Shown in pieces: positions 9,394 through 17,689 of a DNA stretch of 64,000 nucleotides (the stretch's first letter is position 1; the number at the start of each line of letters is the position of its first letter). The notes beneath the pieces were generated by a model. It had not been told where the DNA came from and did not search any database. It saw only the letters and a list, made by a program, of their open reading frames with translations. The stretch is from the NCBI RefSeq assembly GCF_000716605.1, contig NZ_JNXE01000018.1:62001-126000 (forward strand), read 5' to 3'. The position numbers and the translations under genes were made by a program. This DNA comes from Streptomyces sp. NRRL F-525 (GTDB lineage Bacteria; Actinomycetota; Actinomycetes; Streptomycetales; Streptomycetaceae).

Positions 9394-10404
9394 TCACGCG
9401 CGCGTGGGCAGCGACTGTTCCACCGACGGGCCCGGCAGGTCGGCCACGACCTCCGGCCGTTCGCGCAGCGACAGCAGCACGCGCAGCACCCCGATCCACA
9501 CCAGGCACGAGCCGAGCATGTGGAGGGCGACCAGGGCCTCGGGGAGGTTCGTGAAGTACTGGACGTACCCGATGACACCCTGGGAGAGCAGGATCAGGAA
9601 CAGGTCGCGGGCGCGGTCCAGGGGGCCCTTGGGGGCGTCGACCGCCTTGAGGACGAACCACAGGGCGAACGTCAGCGTGACCACGATCCAGGCGAGCACC
9701 GCGTGCAGCTTGGCGACCGTCTCCCAGTCGATCGGGATGCGGTCGACCTCCTTGGAGTCGCCCGCGTGCGGACCCGCGCCGGTGACCACCGTGCCGACCG
9801 CGATCAGCAGCACGGAGGCGGTGACCAGGAACCACACCAGCTGCTGCACGGCCTTGCCGACCAGCGGCTTGGGCTCCCCGTCACCCTCCCGGCTGCGCTG
9901 CCACATCAGCGTGGCGACCGCGATCAGCGCCGAGGAGAGCAGGAAGTGGGCCGCGACCGTGTAGGGGTTGAGGCCTACCAGCACCACGATCCCGCCGAGG
10001 ATCGCGTTGCTCATCACGATCCAGAACTGCGCCCAGCCCAGCCGGGTGAGCGTGCGGCGGTACGGCTTCTCCGAGCGCGCGGCGATGATCGCCCAGCCGA
10101 CGGCGGCGCACAGGACGTACGTCAGCATGCGGTTGCCGAACTCGATGGCTCCGTGGAAGCCCATCGCGCTGGTCGTCGTCAGCGAGTCGTCCGTGCACTT
10201 GGGCCAGGTCGGGCAGCCGAGCCCGGAACCCGTCAGCCGCACGGCGCCGCCGGTGACCACGATGACCACCGACATGACGAGCGCGGCGAGAGCCGCCCGC
10301 CGAACCGTCCGGGGATCCGGGGTCCAGCGTGCGGCGATGAAGGCGAGGGGGTTGCGCGCGGCGGCTACGACGTCGGCGGGGGTCACGTTGGGCACGGGGA
10401 CCAT
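9394..10404 (-). CDS. ctaA: Haem A synthase
   Basis: A 336-residue membrane protein that oxidises haem O to haem A. It has about eight hydrophobic segments and the family motif VTGGAVRLTGSGLGCPTWPKC near residues 50-70, including the conserved cysteine pair. Further motifs are FHGAIEFGNRMLTY (haem-ligand histidine) and AAHFLLSSALI. A second half repeats the four-helix pattern with KLHAVLAWIV and LHMLGSCLVW. I used the ATG at 10404 (MVPVPNVT) rather than the one seven codons upstream, because it follows better spacing and matches the usual N-terminus. It works with ctaB at 5994. Confidence 0.93.
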   Translation of the reverse strand: MVPVPNVTPADVVAAARNPLAFIAARWTPDPRTVRRAALAALVMSVVIVVTGGAVRLTGSGLGCPTWPKCTDDSLTTTSAMGFHGAIEFGNRMLTYVLCAAVGWAIIAARSEKPYRRTLTRLGWAQFWIVMSNAILGGIVVLVGLNPYTVAAHFLLSSALIAVATLMWQRSREGDGEPKPLVGKAVQQLVWFLVTASVLLIAVGTVVTGAGPHAGDSKEVDRIPIDWETVAKLHAVLAWIVVTLTFALWFVLKAVDAPKGPLDRARDLFLILLSQGVIGYVQYFTNLPEALVALHMLGSCLVWIGVLRVLLSLRERPEVVADLPGPSVEQSLPTRA

Positions 10405-10455
10405 CGTAGGGCGCCGCTTGTGCACGCGTTCACGAGGGTCCCCGGAGGCGCCGCT

Positions 10456-11232
10456 TCACTCCCAGCGGAAGAACTTCCCGGCCGCGGCCAGCCCTACGAC
10501 GGCCCACACGCCCAGGATCCCCAGGTCGCCCCACGGCATCCCGGCCCCGTGCTGCAGCACGTCCCGCAGGCCGTCCGACAGCGCCGAGATCGGCAACAGC
10601 CCCAGCACGTCCTGGACCCCCGACGGGTACTTGTCCATCGGCACGATCACCCCGCCGCCGACGAGCAGCAGCAGGAACACCAGGTTCGCGGCGGCCAGCG
10701 TGGCCTCCGCCTTCAGGGTGCCTGCCATCAGCAGGCCGAGGCCCGAGAACGCCGCCGTGCCGAGGATCAGGAGCAGGAACACCGCGAAGGGGTTGCCGTG
10801 CGGGGACCAGCCCAGCGCGAAGGCGATGACCGTCAGCAGGACGATCTGGAGGATCTCCGTGACGAGCACTGACGCCGTCTTCGCGGTCATCAGACCCCAG
10901 CGGGGCAGAGGGGAGGACGCGAGGCGCTTCAGGACGCCGTAGCGGCGCTCGAAGCCCGTCGCGATGGCCTGGCCCGTGAACGCCGTGGACATCACGGCGA
11001 GCGCGAGGATGCCGGGGGTGAGGAAGTCGACGGACTTGCCCTTGCCGGTGTCGACGATGTCCACCGAGCTGAACAGCACCAGCAGGAGGGTCGGGATGAC
11101 CACCGTGAGGAGGAGCTGCTCGCCGTTCCGCAGGAGCATCTTCGTTTCGAGGGCCGCCTGTGCCGCGATCATGCGGGGGAGCGGGGCCGCCCCGGGCTGC
11201 GGGGTGTACGTCCCCGGAACAGTCGTCGTCAT
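10456..11232 (-). CDS. ABC-2 type exporter permease
   Basis: A 258-residue permease with six hydrophobic segments starting near residue 40 (LLLTVVIPTLLLVLFSS). It is of the DrrB/ABC2_membrane type that pairs with the ATPase directly upstream. The start ATG at 11232 overlaps the ATPase stop by 4 bases (ATGA). The long upstream open frame on this strand is only a high-GC artefact. It probably forms a dimeric exporter with two ATPase subunits. Substrates for this class include drugs, lipids and haem-related molecules. Lying next to ctaA is suggestive of a haem link but not proof. Confidence 0.88.
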   Translation of the reverse strand: MTTTVPGTYTPQPGAAPLPRMIAAQAALETKMLLRNGEQLLLTVVIPTLLLVLFSSVDIVDTGKGKSVDFLTPGILALAVMSTAFTGQAIATGFERRYGVLKRLASSPLPRWGLMTAKTASVLVTEILQIVLLTVIAFALGWSPHGNPFAVFLLLILGTAAFSGLGLLMAGTLKAEATLAAANLVFLLLLVGGGVIVPMDKYPSGVQDVLGLLPISALSDGLRDVLQHGAGMPWGDLGILGVWAVVGLAAAGKFFRWE

Positions 11233-12152
11233 GAGCGCAGCTCCTTGCCGGTCAGCTCCAGGAAAACGTCCTCCAGGGTGTGCCGTTCGACCGAGATCTT
11301 CTCCGGCATCACCCCGTGCTGCGCGCACCAGGAGGTGACCGTGGCGAGCAGTTGCGGGTCGACCTTGCCGCCGACGCGGTAGGAGCCCGGGGTCAGTTCG
11401 GCGGCCGTGGAGTCGGCCGGGAGGGCCTTCAGGAGGGAGCCGACGTCGAGGCCGGGGCGGCCGGTGAAGCGGAGGGTGTTCTCGGCGCCGCCGCGGCACA
11501 GGTCCTCGGGGGAGCCGTGCGCGATGACCTTGCCCGCGTCGATGATCGCCACGTCGTCGGCCAACTGCTCGGCCTCGTCCATGTGGTGGGTCGTGAGGAT
11601 GACCGAGACGCCGTCCGTACGGAGGTCGCGGACCAGGTCCCAGGTCGCGCGGCGGGCCTGCGGGTCGAGGCCGGCGGTCGGCTCGTCCAGGAAGACCAGC
11701 TCCGGGCGGCCCACGACGGCCATCGCGAGCGCGAGGCGCTGCTGCTGGCCGCCGGACAGCCGCCGGTACGTCGTACGGCCGCAACTGCCCAGTCCCAGGC
11801 GCTCGATGAGCGCGTCCACCTCCAGCGGGTGCGCGTGCAGCTTGGCGATGTGGCGGAGCATCTCGTCGGCGCGGGCGCCCGAGTAGACACCGCCGGACTG
11901 GAGCATCACGCCGATTCTGGGGCGCAGTGCGGCGGACTCGCGGACCGGGTCGAGGCCCAGGACGCGCACCGTGCCGGCGTCCGGCCTCCGGTATCCCTCG
12001 CAGGTCTCGACGGTGGTCGTCTTGCCCGCCCCGTTGGGGCCGAGCACGGCGGTGACACCCGCATGGGCCACCAGGTCGAGGCCGTTCACCGCGGTTTTCG
12101 TGCCGTACCGCTTCACCAGGGCCTGGACCTGGAGCACGGGCTCGCTTCGCAT
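11229..12152 (-). CDS. ABC transporter ATP-binding protein, DrrA type
   Basis: A 307-residue ATPase. Walker A GPNGAGKTTT is at about residues 38-47, the signature RRLSGGQQQRLALA near 135, Walker B LVFLDEPTAGLD near 160 and the switch histidine in ILTTHHMDEAE near 193. A roughly 90-residue C-terminal extension of the DrrA kind follows. It energises the coupled permease at 10456. The start ATG at 12152 leaves a 10-base gap to the upstream acetyltransferase gene, so all three genes may be co-transcribed. Confidence 0.92.
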   Translation of the reverse strand: MRSEPVLQVQALVKRYGTKTAVNGLDLVAHAGVTAVLGPNGAGKTTTVETCEGYRRPDAGTVRVLGLDPVRESAALRPRIGVMLQSGGVYSGARADEMLRHIAKLHAHPLEVDALIERLGLGSCGRTTYRRLSGGQQQRLALAMAVVGRPELVFLDEPTAGLDPQARRATWDLVRDLRTDGVSVILTTHHMDEAEQLADDVAIIDAGKVIAHGSPEDLCRGGAENTLRFTGRPGLDVGSLLKALPADSTAAELTPGSYRVGGKVDPQLLATVTSWCAQHGVMPEKISVERHTLEDVFLELTGKELRS

Positions 12153-12162
12153 GGGCCCGAGT

Positions 12163-13011
12163 CTAGGTACGCGGCCCGCGCCTCAGGCGGGCGGGTGCGG
12201 GATCTCCCCCGGACGGGATCTCCTCCTCGCGGGGGCGGTGCAGCGGCAACCACCGTTCCGCGTACGCCACGGCGTCCGCCACCAGGAACAGCCGGGCGTC
12301 GGCCGCGCCCACCTTCCCCCGGAGGACCGGACGGTCCCGTTCGAAGTCGTGGCCCAGTTCGTCGAAGCGGTCGGAGGTGATCGACACCTCGGTCACCGTC
12401 TCCCAGCCGTCCGGTCCCGGGCGGCCGACCTGGACCAGCGGGGAGGGGATGCGGTACTCGGCGAGATGGAAGCTGGTGCAGGCGTCGTAGCCCGCGCCGA
12501 GCAGCAGCACGCGCGCGTGGAGGCCCTCCAGGCGGGCCAGCGGGCTGCGCTCGCCGAGCCGGCAGTCGGTCGCGTGGTCGTCGAGGATCTCGGCCGCGCG
12601 GGGGCCGAGTGCCGCGAACGACGTCTGCGGGTGCGCCGAGCGCTCGGCGCCGGGCCAGGTGCGCACGGTCTCCGGGACGACGCCCACGCCGCGTGAGGGC
12701 GTGACGAGGGGGTCGTAGGGCGGCATGGAGGTGCGGATGGTGTCCCACCACTCGCGGGGGACCGGCGGGTTTCCCCAGTGGGCCGGGTCCGAGAGGTCGC
12801 CGGTCTGGGTGGGGACGACCAGGGTGCCGTCCGGACCGACGGCGTCGAGGAGTCCCTGGACGAGCGACACGGCGCCTCCGCAGACCCATCCGAGGGAGCT
12901 GAGGGAGGTGTGCGCGAGGAGGGTCTCGCCGGGGCGCACGCCCAGCTCGCGCAGTTGTGCGGCGACTGTGTCCCGGGTGACAAGTGGGCCGGTGGGAGGG
13001 GGTACGGGCAT
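12163..13011 (-). CDS. AAC(3)-family N-acetyltransferase
   Basis: A 282-residue protein of the antibiotic N-acetyltransferase family (acetyl-CoA plus aminoglycoside 3-amino group, or related amines). Family landmarks are present: LLAHTSLSSLGWVCGGA (residues 32-48), DGTLVVPTQTGDLSDP, RSAHPQTSFAALGPRA with the likely catalytic His, and ERSPLARLEGLHARVLLLGA. No signal peptide is present. Chromosomal members in streptomycetes often lack obvious resistance activity, so the substrate is open. It is transcribed divergently from the suf operon and directly upstream of the ABC exporter. Confidence 0.85.
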   Translation of the reverse strand: MPVPPPTGPLVTRDTVAAQLRELGVRPGETLLAHTSLSSLGWVCGGAVSLVQGLLDAVGPDGTLVVPTQTGDLSDPAHWGNPPVPREWWDTIRTSMPPYDPLVTPSRGVGVVPETVRTWPGAERSAHPQTSFAALGPRAAEILDDHATDCRLGERSPLARLEGLHARVLLLGAGYDACTSFHLAEYRIPSPLVQVGRPGPDGWETVTEVSITSDRFDELGHDFERDRPVLRGKVGAADARLFLVADAVAYAERWLPLHRPREEEIPSGGDPAPARLRRGPRT

Positions 13012-13052
13012 GGTCGTGGAGTCTCCGGAAGGGGGTCGAAGGGGCCGGTGGA

Positions 13053-13064
13053 TTGATCGATCAA
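13053..13064. promoter_or_regulatory. 12-bp palindrome TTGATCGATCAA between aac(3) and sufR
   Basis: A perfect A/T-rich palindrome in the 159-base divergent gap, 42 bases upstream of the acetyltransferase start. Its position suits an operator or promoter element for that gene. I do not recognise the binding protein. Confidence 0.35.
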
Positions 13065-13085
13065 AGATCGTTTTCGCAGGTCAGA

Positions 13086-13104
13086 TTAGGTATGCCTAAG
13101 TGAT
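13086..13104. promoter_or_regulatory. Putative iron box (DmdR/IdeR type) upstream of the suf operon
   Basis: TTAGGTATGCCTAAGTGAT begins with the perfect inverted repeat TTAGG-TATG-CCTAA. By my count it matches 13 of 19 positions of the DtxR-family box TTAGGTTAGCCTAACCTAA. It sits 67 to 85 bases upstream of the sufR start. Iron-sulfur assembly genes are plausible targets of iron-responsive control, but the right half of the box is weak. Confidence 0.45.
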
Positions 13105-13134
13105 GCAGCGCACCGTCCATCCGTCGGGCGCGGG

Positions 13135-13171
13135 TTGCCTGCCTCTGAGGAATTACGCAACAATGGCGTTG
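13135..13171 (+). promoter_or_regulatory. sufR promoter with overlapping SufR operator CAAC-N6-GTTG
   Basis: CAACAATGGCGTTG at 13158-13171 is an exact CAAC-N6-GTTG inverted repeat, the operator form I recall for Streptomyces SufR. Its last base is the first base of the GTG start codon. TTGCCT (13135-13140) and AACAAT (13159-13164), 18 bases apart, could be minus-35 and minus-10, giving a start of transcription at the GTG and a leaderless mRNA. Bound repressor would block RNA polymerase directly, which fits autorepression. Confidence 0.65.
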
Positions 13172-13893
13172 TGAAAAACGTTGGCGAGGCTCCGCAGGAG
13201 GAACTCGCGACCGGTGAGCGGTCCACCCGCAACCGCGTCGCGCGCTCCATCCTGGACCACGGCCCGTCGACCGTGGCCGACCTCGCCGGCCGGCTGGGGC
13301 TGACCCAGGCCGCCGTACGCCGTCATCTCGACGCACTCGTCGCCGACGACGTCGTGGAAGCACGTGAGCAGCGGGTCTACGGAGCGCGCACGCGCGGCCG
13401 CCCCGCGAAGGTGTTCGCCCTGACCGACTGCGGCCGGGACGCCTTCGACCAGTCCTACGACAAGCTCGCCGCGGACGCGCTGCGCTGGATCGCCCAGCGC
13501 GAGGGCGGGGACGAGGCCGTCGTCGCCTTCGCCCGCGACCGCATGGCCGCCCAGGCCATCGCCTACCGCAAGGTCGTCGAGGCCGCCGCGCCCGAGAACC
13601 GCGCGGAAGCCCTGGCCAAGGCCCTGAGCGCGGACGGGTACGCTGCTACGGCGCGTAGCGCACCGGTCGGTGAGCAGCTCTGCCAGCACCACTGCCCGGT
13701 CGCCCATGTCGCCGAGCAGTTCCCGCAACTGTGCGAGGCGGAGACCGAGCTCTTCTCCCAGCTGCTCGGCACCCATGTCCAGCGACTGGCCACCATCGCC
13801 CACGGCGACGGCGTGTGCACCACGTTTATCCCGAAGAATTCCAAGAACGCAGCTAACACATCTGTAAGTAACGCCGGGAGGAACCCCGCATGA
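13171..13893 (+). CDS. sufR: SufR, iron-sulfur cluster-sensing repressor
   Basis: A 240-residue regulator. The N-terminal winged helix-turn-helix is at residues 20-75 ([24 protein letters not shown] read in part). Cys171, Cys175 and Cys188 (spacing C-x3-C-x12-C) near the C-terminus are placed as in SufR proteins that hold a [4Fe-4S] cluster. Apo and holo forms are expected to differ in DNA binding, so the suf operon is induced when clusters are scarce. I chose GTG at 13171 because it coincides with the operator and matches orthologues. The stop overlaps sufB by 4 bases. Confidence 0.92.
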   Translation: MKNVGEAPQEELATGERSTRNRVARSILDHGPSTVADLAGRLGLTQAAVRRHLDALVADDVVEAREQRVYGARTRGRPAKVFALTDCGRDAFDQSYDKLAADALRWIAQREGGDEAVVAFARDRMAAQAIAYRKVVEAAAPENRAEALAKALSADGYAATARSAPVGEQLCQHHCPVAHVAEQFPQLCEAETELFSQLLGTHVQRLATIAHGDGVCTTFIPKNSKNAANTSVSNAGRNPA

Positions 13894-15314
13894 CGCTCCC
13901 CATCGAGGAGACCGCCCACCCCGAGCTCGAGGGTCTGGGCACCTACGAATACGGCTGGGCCGACTCCGACGTGGCCGGTGCCTCCGCCAAGCGCGGCATC
14001 AACGAGGACGTCGTCCGGGACATCTCCGGCAAGAAGAGCGAGCCGGAGTGGATGACCAAGCTCCGTCTCAAGGGCCTGCGCCTGTTCGAGAAGAAGCCCA
14101 TGCCGAACTGGGGCTCCGACCTCTCCGGCATCGACTTCGACAACATCAAGTACTTCGTGCGCTCCACGGAGAAGCAGGCGGAGTCCTGGGAGGACCTGCC
14201 CGAGGACATCAAGAACACGTACGACAAGCTCGGCATCCCCGAGGCGGAGAAGCAGCGCCTCGTCGCCGGTGTCGCCGCGCAGTACGAGTCCGAGGTCGTC
14301 TACCACCAGATCCGTGAGGACCTGGAGGAGCAGGGCGTCATCTTCCTCGACACCGACACCGCGCTGAAGGAGCACCCGGAGCTCTTCAAGGAGTACTTCG
14401 GCACCGTCATCCCGGTCGGCGACAACAAGTTCGCGTCGCTGAACTCCGCGGTGTGGTCGGGCGGTTCCTTCATCTACGTGCCGAAGGGCGTGCAGGTCGA
14501 GATCCCCCTGCAGGCGTACTTCCGGATCAACACGGAGAACATGGGTCAGTTCGAGCGGACCCTGATCATCGTCGACGAGGGTGCCTACGTGCACTACGTC
14601 GAGGGCTGTACGGCGCCGATCTACAAGTCGGACTCGCTGCACTCCGCGGTCGTCGAGATCATCGTCAAGAAGAACGCCCGCTGCCGCTACACGACCATCC
14701 AGAACTGGTCGAACAACGTCTACAACCTGGTCACCAAGCGCGCCGTGGCGTACGAGGGCGCGACCATGGAGTGGATCGACGGCAACATCGGCTCCAAGGT
14801 GACGATGAAGTACCCGGCCGTCTACCTGATGGGCGAGCACGCCAAGGGCGAGACCCTCTCCATCGCCTTCGCGGGCGAGGGCCAGCACCAGGACGCCGGC
14901 TCCAAGATGGTCCACATGGCGCCGAACACGTCCTCCAACATCGTCTCCAAGTCGGTGGCGCGCGGTGGCGGTCGCACGTCCTACCGCGGTCTCGTCGAGA
15001 TCGGCGAGGGCGCCCACGGCTCCAAGTCGAACGTGCTCTGCGACGCGCTGCTCGTCGACACGATCTCCCGCTCGGACACGTACCCGTACGTGGACGTCCG
15101 CGAGGACGACGTGTCCATGGGCCACGAGGCGACCGTCTCCAAGGTCTCCGAGGACCAGCTCTTCTACCTGATGAGCCGCGGTCTGACCGAGTTCGAGGCG
15201 ATGGCGATGATCGTGCGCGGCTTCGTCGAGCCGATCGCCAAGGAGCTGCCGATGGAGTACGCCCTCGAACTCAACCGGCTGATCGAGCTGCAGATGGAAG
15301 GCTCGGTCGGTTAA
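13890..15314 (+). CDS. sufB: SufB, Fe-S cluster assembly scaffold
   Basis: A 474-residue cytosolic protein, the core scaffold of the SufBC2D complex on which new Fe-S clusters are built. It has the long beta-helix domain typical of SufB/SufD ([32 protein letters not shown] with the conserved cysteine region, [21 protein letters not shown]). The C-terminus has the family ending [20 protein letters not shown]. The ATG overlaps the sufR stop. The sequence is intact and the length is normal. Confidence 0.97.
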   Translation: MTLPIEETAHPELEGLGTYEYGWADSDVAGASAKRGINEDVVRDISGKKSEPEWMTKLRLKGLRLFEKKPMPNWGSDLSGIDFDNIKYFVRSTEKQAESWEDLPEDIKNTYDKLGIPEAEKQRLVAGVAAQYESEVVYHQIREDLEEQGVIFLDTDTALKEHPELFKEYFGTVIPVGDNKFASLNSAVWSGGSFIYVPKGVQVEIPLQAYFRINTENMGQFERTLIIVDEGAYVHYVEGCTAPIYKSDSLHSAVVEIIVKKNARCRYTTIQNWSNNVYNLVTKRAVAYEGATMEWIDGNIGSKVTMKYPAVYLMGEHAKGETLSIAFAGEGQHQDAGSKMVHMAPNTSSNIVSKSVARGGGRTSYRGLVEIGEGAHGSKSNVLCDALLVDTISRSDTYPYVDVREDDVSMGHEATVSKVSEDQLFYLMSRGLTEFEAMAMIVRGFVEPIAKELPMEYALELNRLIELQMEGSVG

Positions 15315-15376
15315 GACCGGCCTCCTTCACAGCAGCAAGCGAATTCTGACGCAGGAAAGAGAGCAGACCGACAGCC

Positions 15377-16594
15377 ATGGCTGAGGCTCAGAGTGCCCCC
15401 ACCCTCGACTCCGCTCGTGCGGGGGGACCCCCATCGCTGGGGTCAACCACCGCCGGCGCGGTGGCAGTTGCCGCCGAGTCGACCGTCGCCACGCGCATGA
15501 GCGCGCCCCCGTCCTTCGACGTGGCGGACTTCCCGGTCCCCCACGGCCGCGAGGAGGAGTGGCGGTTCACCCCGCTGGAGCGCCTCCGCGGGCTGCACGA
15601 CGGCACCGCGGTCGCCACCGGCGACGGCGTGAAGGTCGCCATCGGTACCCCCGAGGGGGTCACCGTGGAGACCGTCGGCCGTGACGACGCGCGGCTCGGC
15701 AAGGCGGGCACCCCGGTGGACCGCGTGGCCGCGCAGGCCTACTCGTCCTTCGAGAAGGCCTCGGTCGTGACCGTCCCCAAGGAGACGGTCCTGACCGAGC
15801 CGATCCGCATCGTCGTGCACGGCGAGGGCGGGGTCGCCTACGGCCACCAGGTCGTCGAACTCGGAGCCTTCGCCGAGGCCGTCGTCGTCATCGACCACAC
15901 CGGTGACGCGGTCCTCGCCGCCAACGTCGACTACATCGTCGGCGACGGCGCCAAGCTGACCGTCGTCTCCGTCCAGGACTGGGACGACAAGGCCGTGCAC
16001 GTCGGCCAGCACAACGCCCTGATCGGCCGGGACGCCACGTTCAAGTCGTTCGTCGTCACCTTCGGCGGCGACCTCGTACGACTGCACCCGCGCGTGGCCT
16101 ACGCCGGCCCTGGCGGCGAGGCCGAGCTGTTCGGCCTGTACTTCACGGACGCCGGCCAGCACCAGGAGCACCGCCTCCTGGTCGACCACAACGTCCCGCA
16201 CTGCAAGTCCAACGCCATCTACAAGGGCGCGCTGCAGGGCGAAGGCGCCCACGCGGTGTGGATCGGTGACGTGCTCATCGAGGCCACGGCCGAGGGCACC
16301 GACACGTACGAGATGAACCGCAACCTCGTGCTGACCGACGGCGCCCGCGTCGACTCCGTGCCGAACCTGGAGATCGAGACCGGCGAGATCGTCGGCGCCG
16401 GACACGCCTCCGCGACCGGCCGCTTCGACGACGAGCAGCTCTTCTACCTGATGGCCCGCGGCATCCCCGCCGACGACGCCCGCCGTCTGGTCGTCCGCGG
16501 CTTCTTCGCCGAACTGGTCCAGCAGATCGGTGTCGCCGACATCCAGGAGCGGCTGCTCGAGAAGATCGACGCCGAGCTGGAGGCGTCGGTCTGA
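15377..16594 (+). CDS. sufD: SufD, Fe-S cluster assembly protein
   Basis: A 405-residue paralogue of SufB that completes the SufBC2D scaffold and is linked to iron entry. The C-terminal half shows the same beta-helix and the SufBD ending GAGHASATGRFDDEQLFYLM. The N-terminal 45 residues are Ala/Ser-rich and low complexity before PHGREEEWRFTPLERL, where the conserved domain begins. A GGAAAGAGAG stretch precedes the ATG, 62 bases after sufB. Its stop overlaps the Rieske gene. Confidence 0.96.
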   Translation: MAEAQSAPTLDSARAGGPPSLGSTTAGAVAVAAESTVATRMSAPPSFDVADFPVPHGREEEWRFTPLERLRGLHDGTAVATGDGVKVAIGTPEGVTVETVGRDDARLGKAGTPVDRVAAQAYSSFEKASVVTVPKETVLTEPIRIVVHGEGGVAYGHQVVELGAFAEAVVVIDHTGDAVLAANVDYIVGDGAKLTVVSVQDWDDKAVHVGQHNALIGRDATFKSFVVTFGGDLVRLHPRVAYAGPGGEAELFGLYFTDAGQHQEHRLLVDHNVPHCKSNAIYKGALQGEGAHAVWIGDVLIEATAEGTDTYEMNRNLVLTDGARVDSVPNLEIETGEIVGAGHASATGRFDDEQLFYLMARGIPADDARRLVVRGFFAELVQQIGVADIQERLLEKIDAELEASV

Positions 16595-16914
16595 TGTCGG
16601 CCTTCGTCCGCGCCTGCGGCCTCGGCGAGCTGGAGGAGGACACCCCGAAGCGGGTGGAACTCGACGGCACGCCGGTCTCGGTCGTGAAGACCGAGGGGGA
16701 GGTGTTCGCGATCAACGACATCTGCTCGCACGCGAACGTCTCGCTCTCCGAGGGCGAGGTGGAGGACTGCCAGATCGAGTGCTGGCTGCACGGCTCCGCG
16801 TTCGACCTGCGCACCGGCAAGCCGTCCGGCCTTCCCGCCACGCGCCCCGTACCCGTTTACCCCGTAAAGATCGAAGGGGACGACGTGCTCGTCTCCCTCA
16901 CCCAGGAGTCCTGA
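16594..16914 (+). CDS. Rieske-type [2Fe-2S] ferredoxin in the suf operon
   Basis: A 106-residue soluble Rieske protein of the oxygenase-ferredoxin type. It has the cluster motif C-S-H (INDICSHANVSLSEG) followed by C-W-L-H (ECWLHGSAFDLRTG), giving the Cys2His2 ligand set. Family members carry electrons to ring-hydroxylating oxygenases, but in actinobacteria a copy sits inside the suf operon, where it may supply electrons or act in cluster transfer. It overlaps the last base of the sufD stop and precedes sufC by 7 bases. Confidence 0.92.
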   Translation: MSAFVRACGLGELEEDTPKRVELDGTPVSVVKTEGEVFAINDICSHANVSLSEGEVEDCQIECWLHGSAFDLRTGKPSGLPATRPVPVYPVKIEGDDVLVSLTQES

Positions 16915-16921
16915 GGAACCC

Positions 16922-17689
16922 ATGGCAACGCTTGAAATCCACGACCTGCACGTCACCGTCGAGGCCGACAACGCCACGAAGGAGATCCTCAAGGGCGTCG
17001 ACCTCACCGTGAAGCAGGGCGAGACCCACGCCATCATGGGCCCGAACGGCTCCGGCAAGTCGACCCTCGCCTACTCGCTCGCGGGCCACCCGAAGTACAC
17101 GATCACCGGCGGCACCGTCACGCTCGACGGCGAGGACGTCCTCGAGATGTCCGTCGACGAGCGCGCCCGCGCCGGCCTCTTCCTCGCGATGCAGTACCCG
17201 GTCGAGGTCCCCGGTGTGTCCGTCTCGAACTTCCTCCGTACGTCCGCCACCGCCGTCCGCGGCGAGGCCCCCAAGCTGCGGACGTGGGTGAAGGAGGTCA
17301 AGGAGACCATGGAGCGTCTCTCCATGGACCCCTCCTTCGCCGAGCGCAACGTGAACGAGGGCTTCTCCGGCGGTGAGAAGAAGCGCCACGAGATCCTTCA
17401 GCTGGAGCTGCTCAAGCCGAAGATCGCGATCCTCGACGAGACCGACTCCGGCCTGGACGTCGACGCCCTGCGCGTCGTCTCCGAGGGCGTCAACCGCGTC
17501 CGCGAGACCGGTGAGGTCGGCACCCTGCTGATCACGCACTACACGCGCATCCTGCGCTACATCAAGCCCGACTTCGTGCACGTCTTCTCCGGCGGCAAGA
17601 TCGTCGAGTCCGGCGGCGCCGAGCTCGCCGACAAGCTGGAGAACGAGGGCTACGAGGCCTACACCACGAAGGGTGGCGTATCCGCGTGA
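16922..17689 (+). CDS. sufC: SufC, Fe-S assembly ATPase
   Basis: A 255-residue ABC-type ATPase that dimerises on SufB-SufD and drives the conformational change needed for cluster assembly. Walker A GPNGSGKST is at residues 40-48, the SufC-specific signature FSGGEKKRHEILQ near 148, Walker B IAILDETDSGLDVDAL near 170 and the switch histidine in LITHYTRIL. No membrane segment is present. The start ATG at 16922 follows TGAGGAA. The stop overlaps sufS by 4 bases. Confidence 0.97.
   Translation: MATLEIHDLHVTVEADNATKEILKGVDLTVKQGETHAIMGPNGSGKSTLAYSLAGHPKYTITGGTVTLDGEDVLEMSVDERARAGLFLAMQYPVEVPGVSVSNFLRTSATAVRGEAPKLRTWVKEVKETMERLSMDPSFAERNVNEGFSGGEKKRHEILQLELLKPKIAILDETDSGLDVDALRVVSEGVNRVRETGEVGTLLITHYTRILRYIKPDFVHVFSGGKIVESGGAELADKLENEGYEAYTTKGGVSA

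Noticed and set aside
10456..11784. A longer start for the ABC-2 permease at 11784.
   Set aside because: The extra N-terminal residues lie over the ATPase gene in another frame and are Arg/Pro-rich. The ATGA overlap at 11232 gives the natural start.
12163..13011. Calling the AAC(3)-family gene a proven aminoglycoside resistance gene.
   Set aside because: Family membership is clear but substrate specificity cannot be read from the sequence, and many chromosomal relatives have no resistance phenotype.
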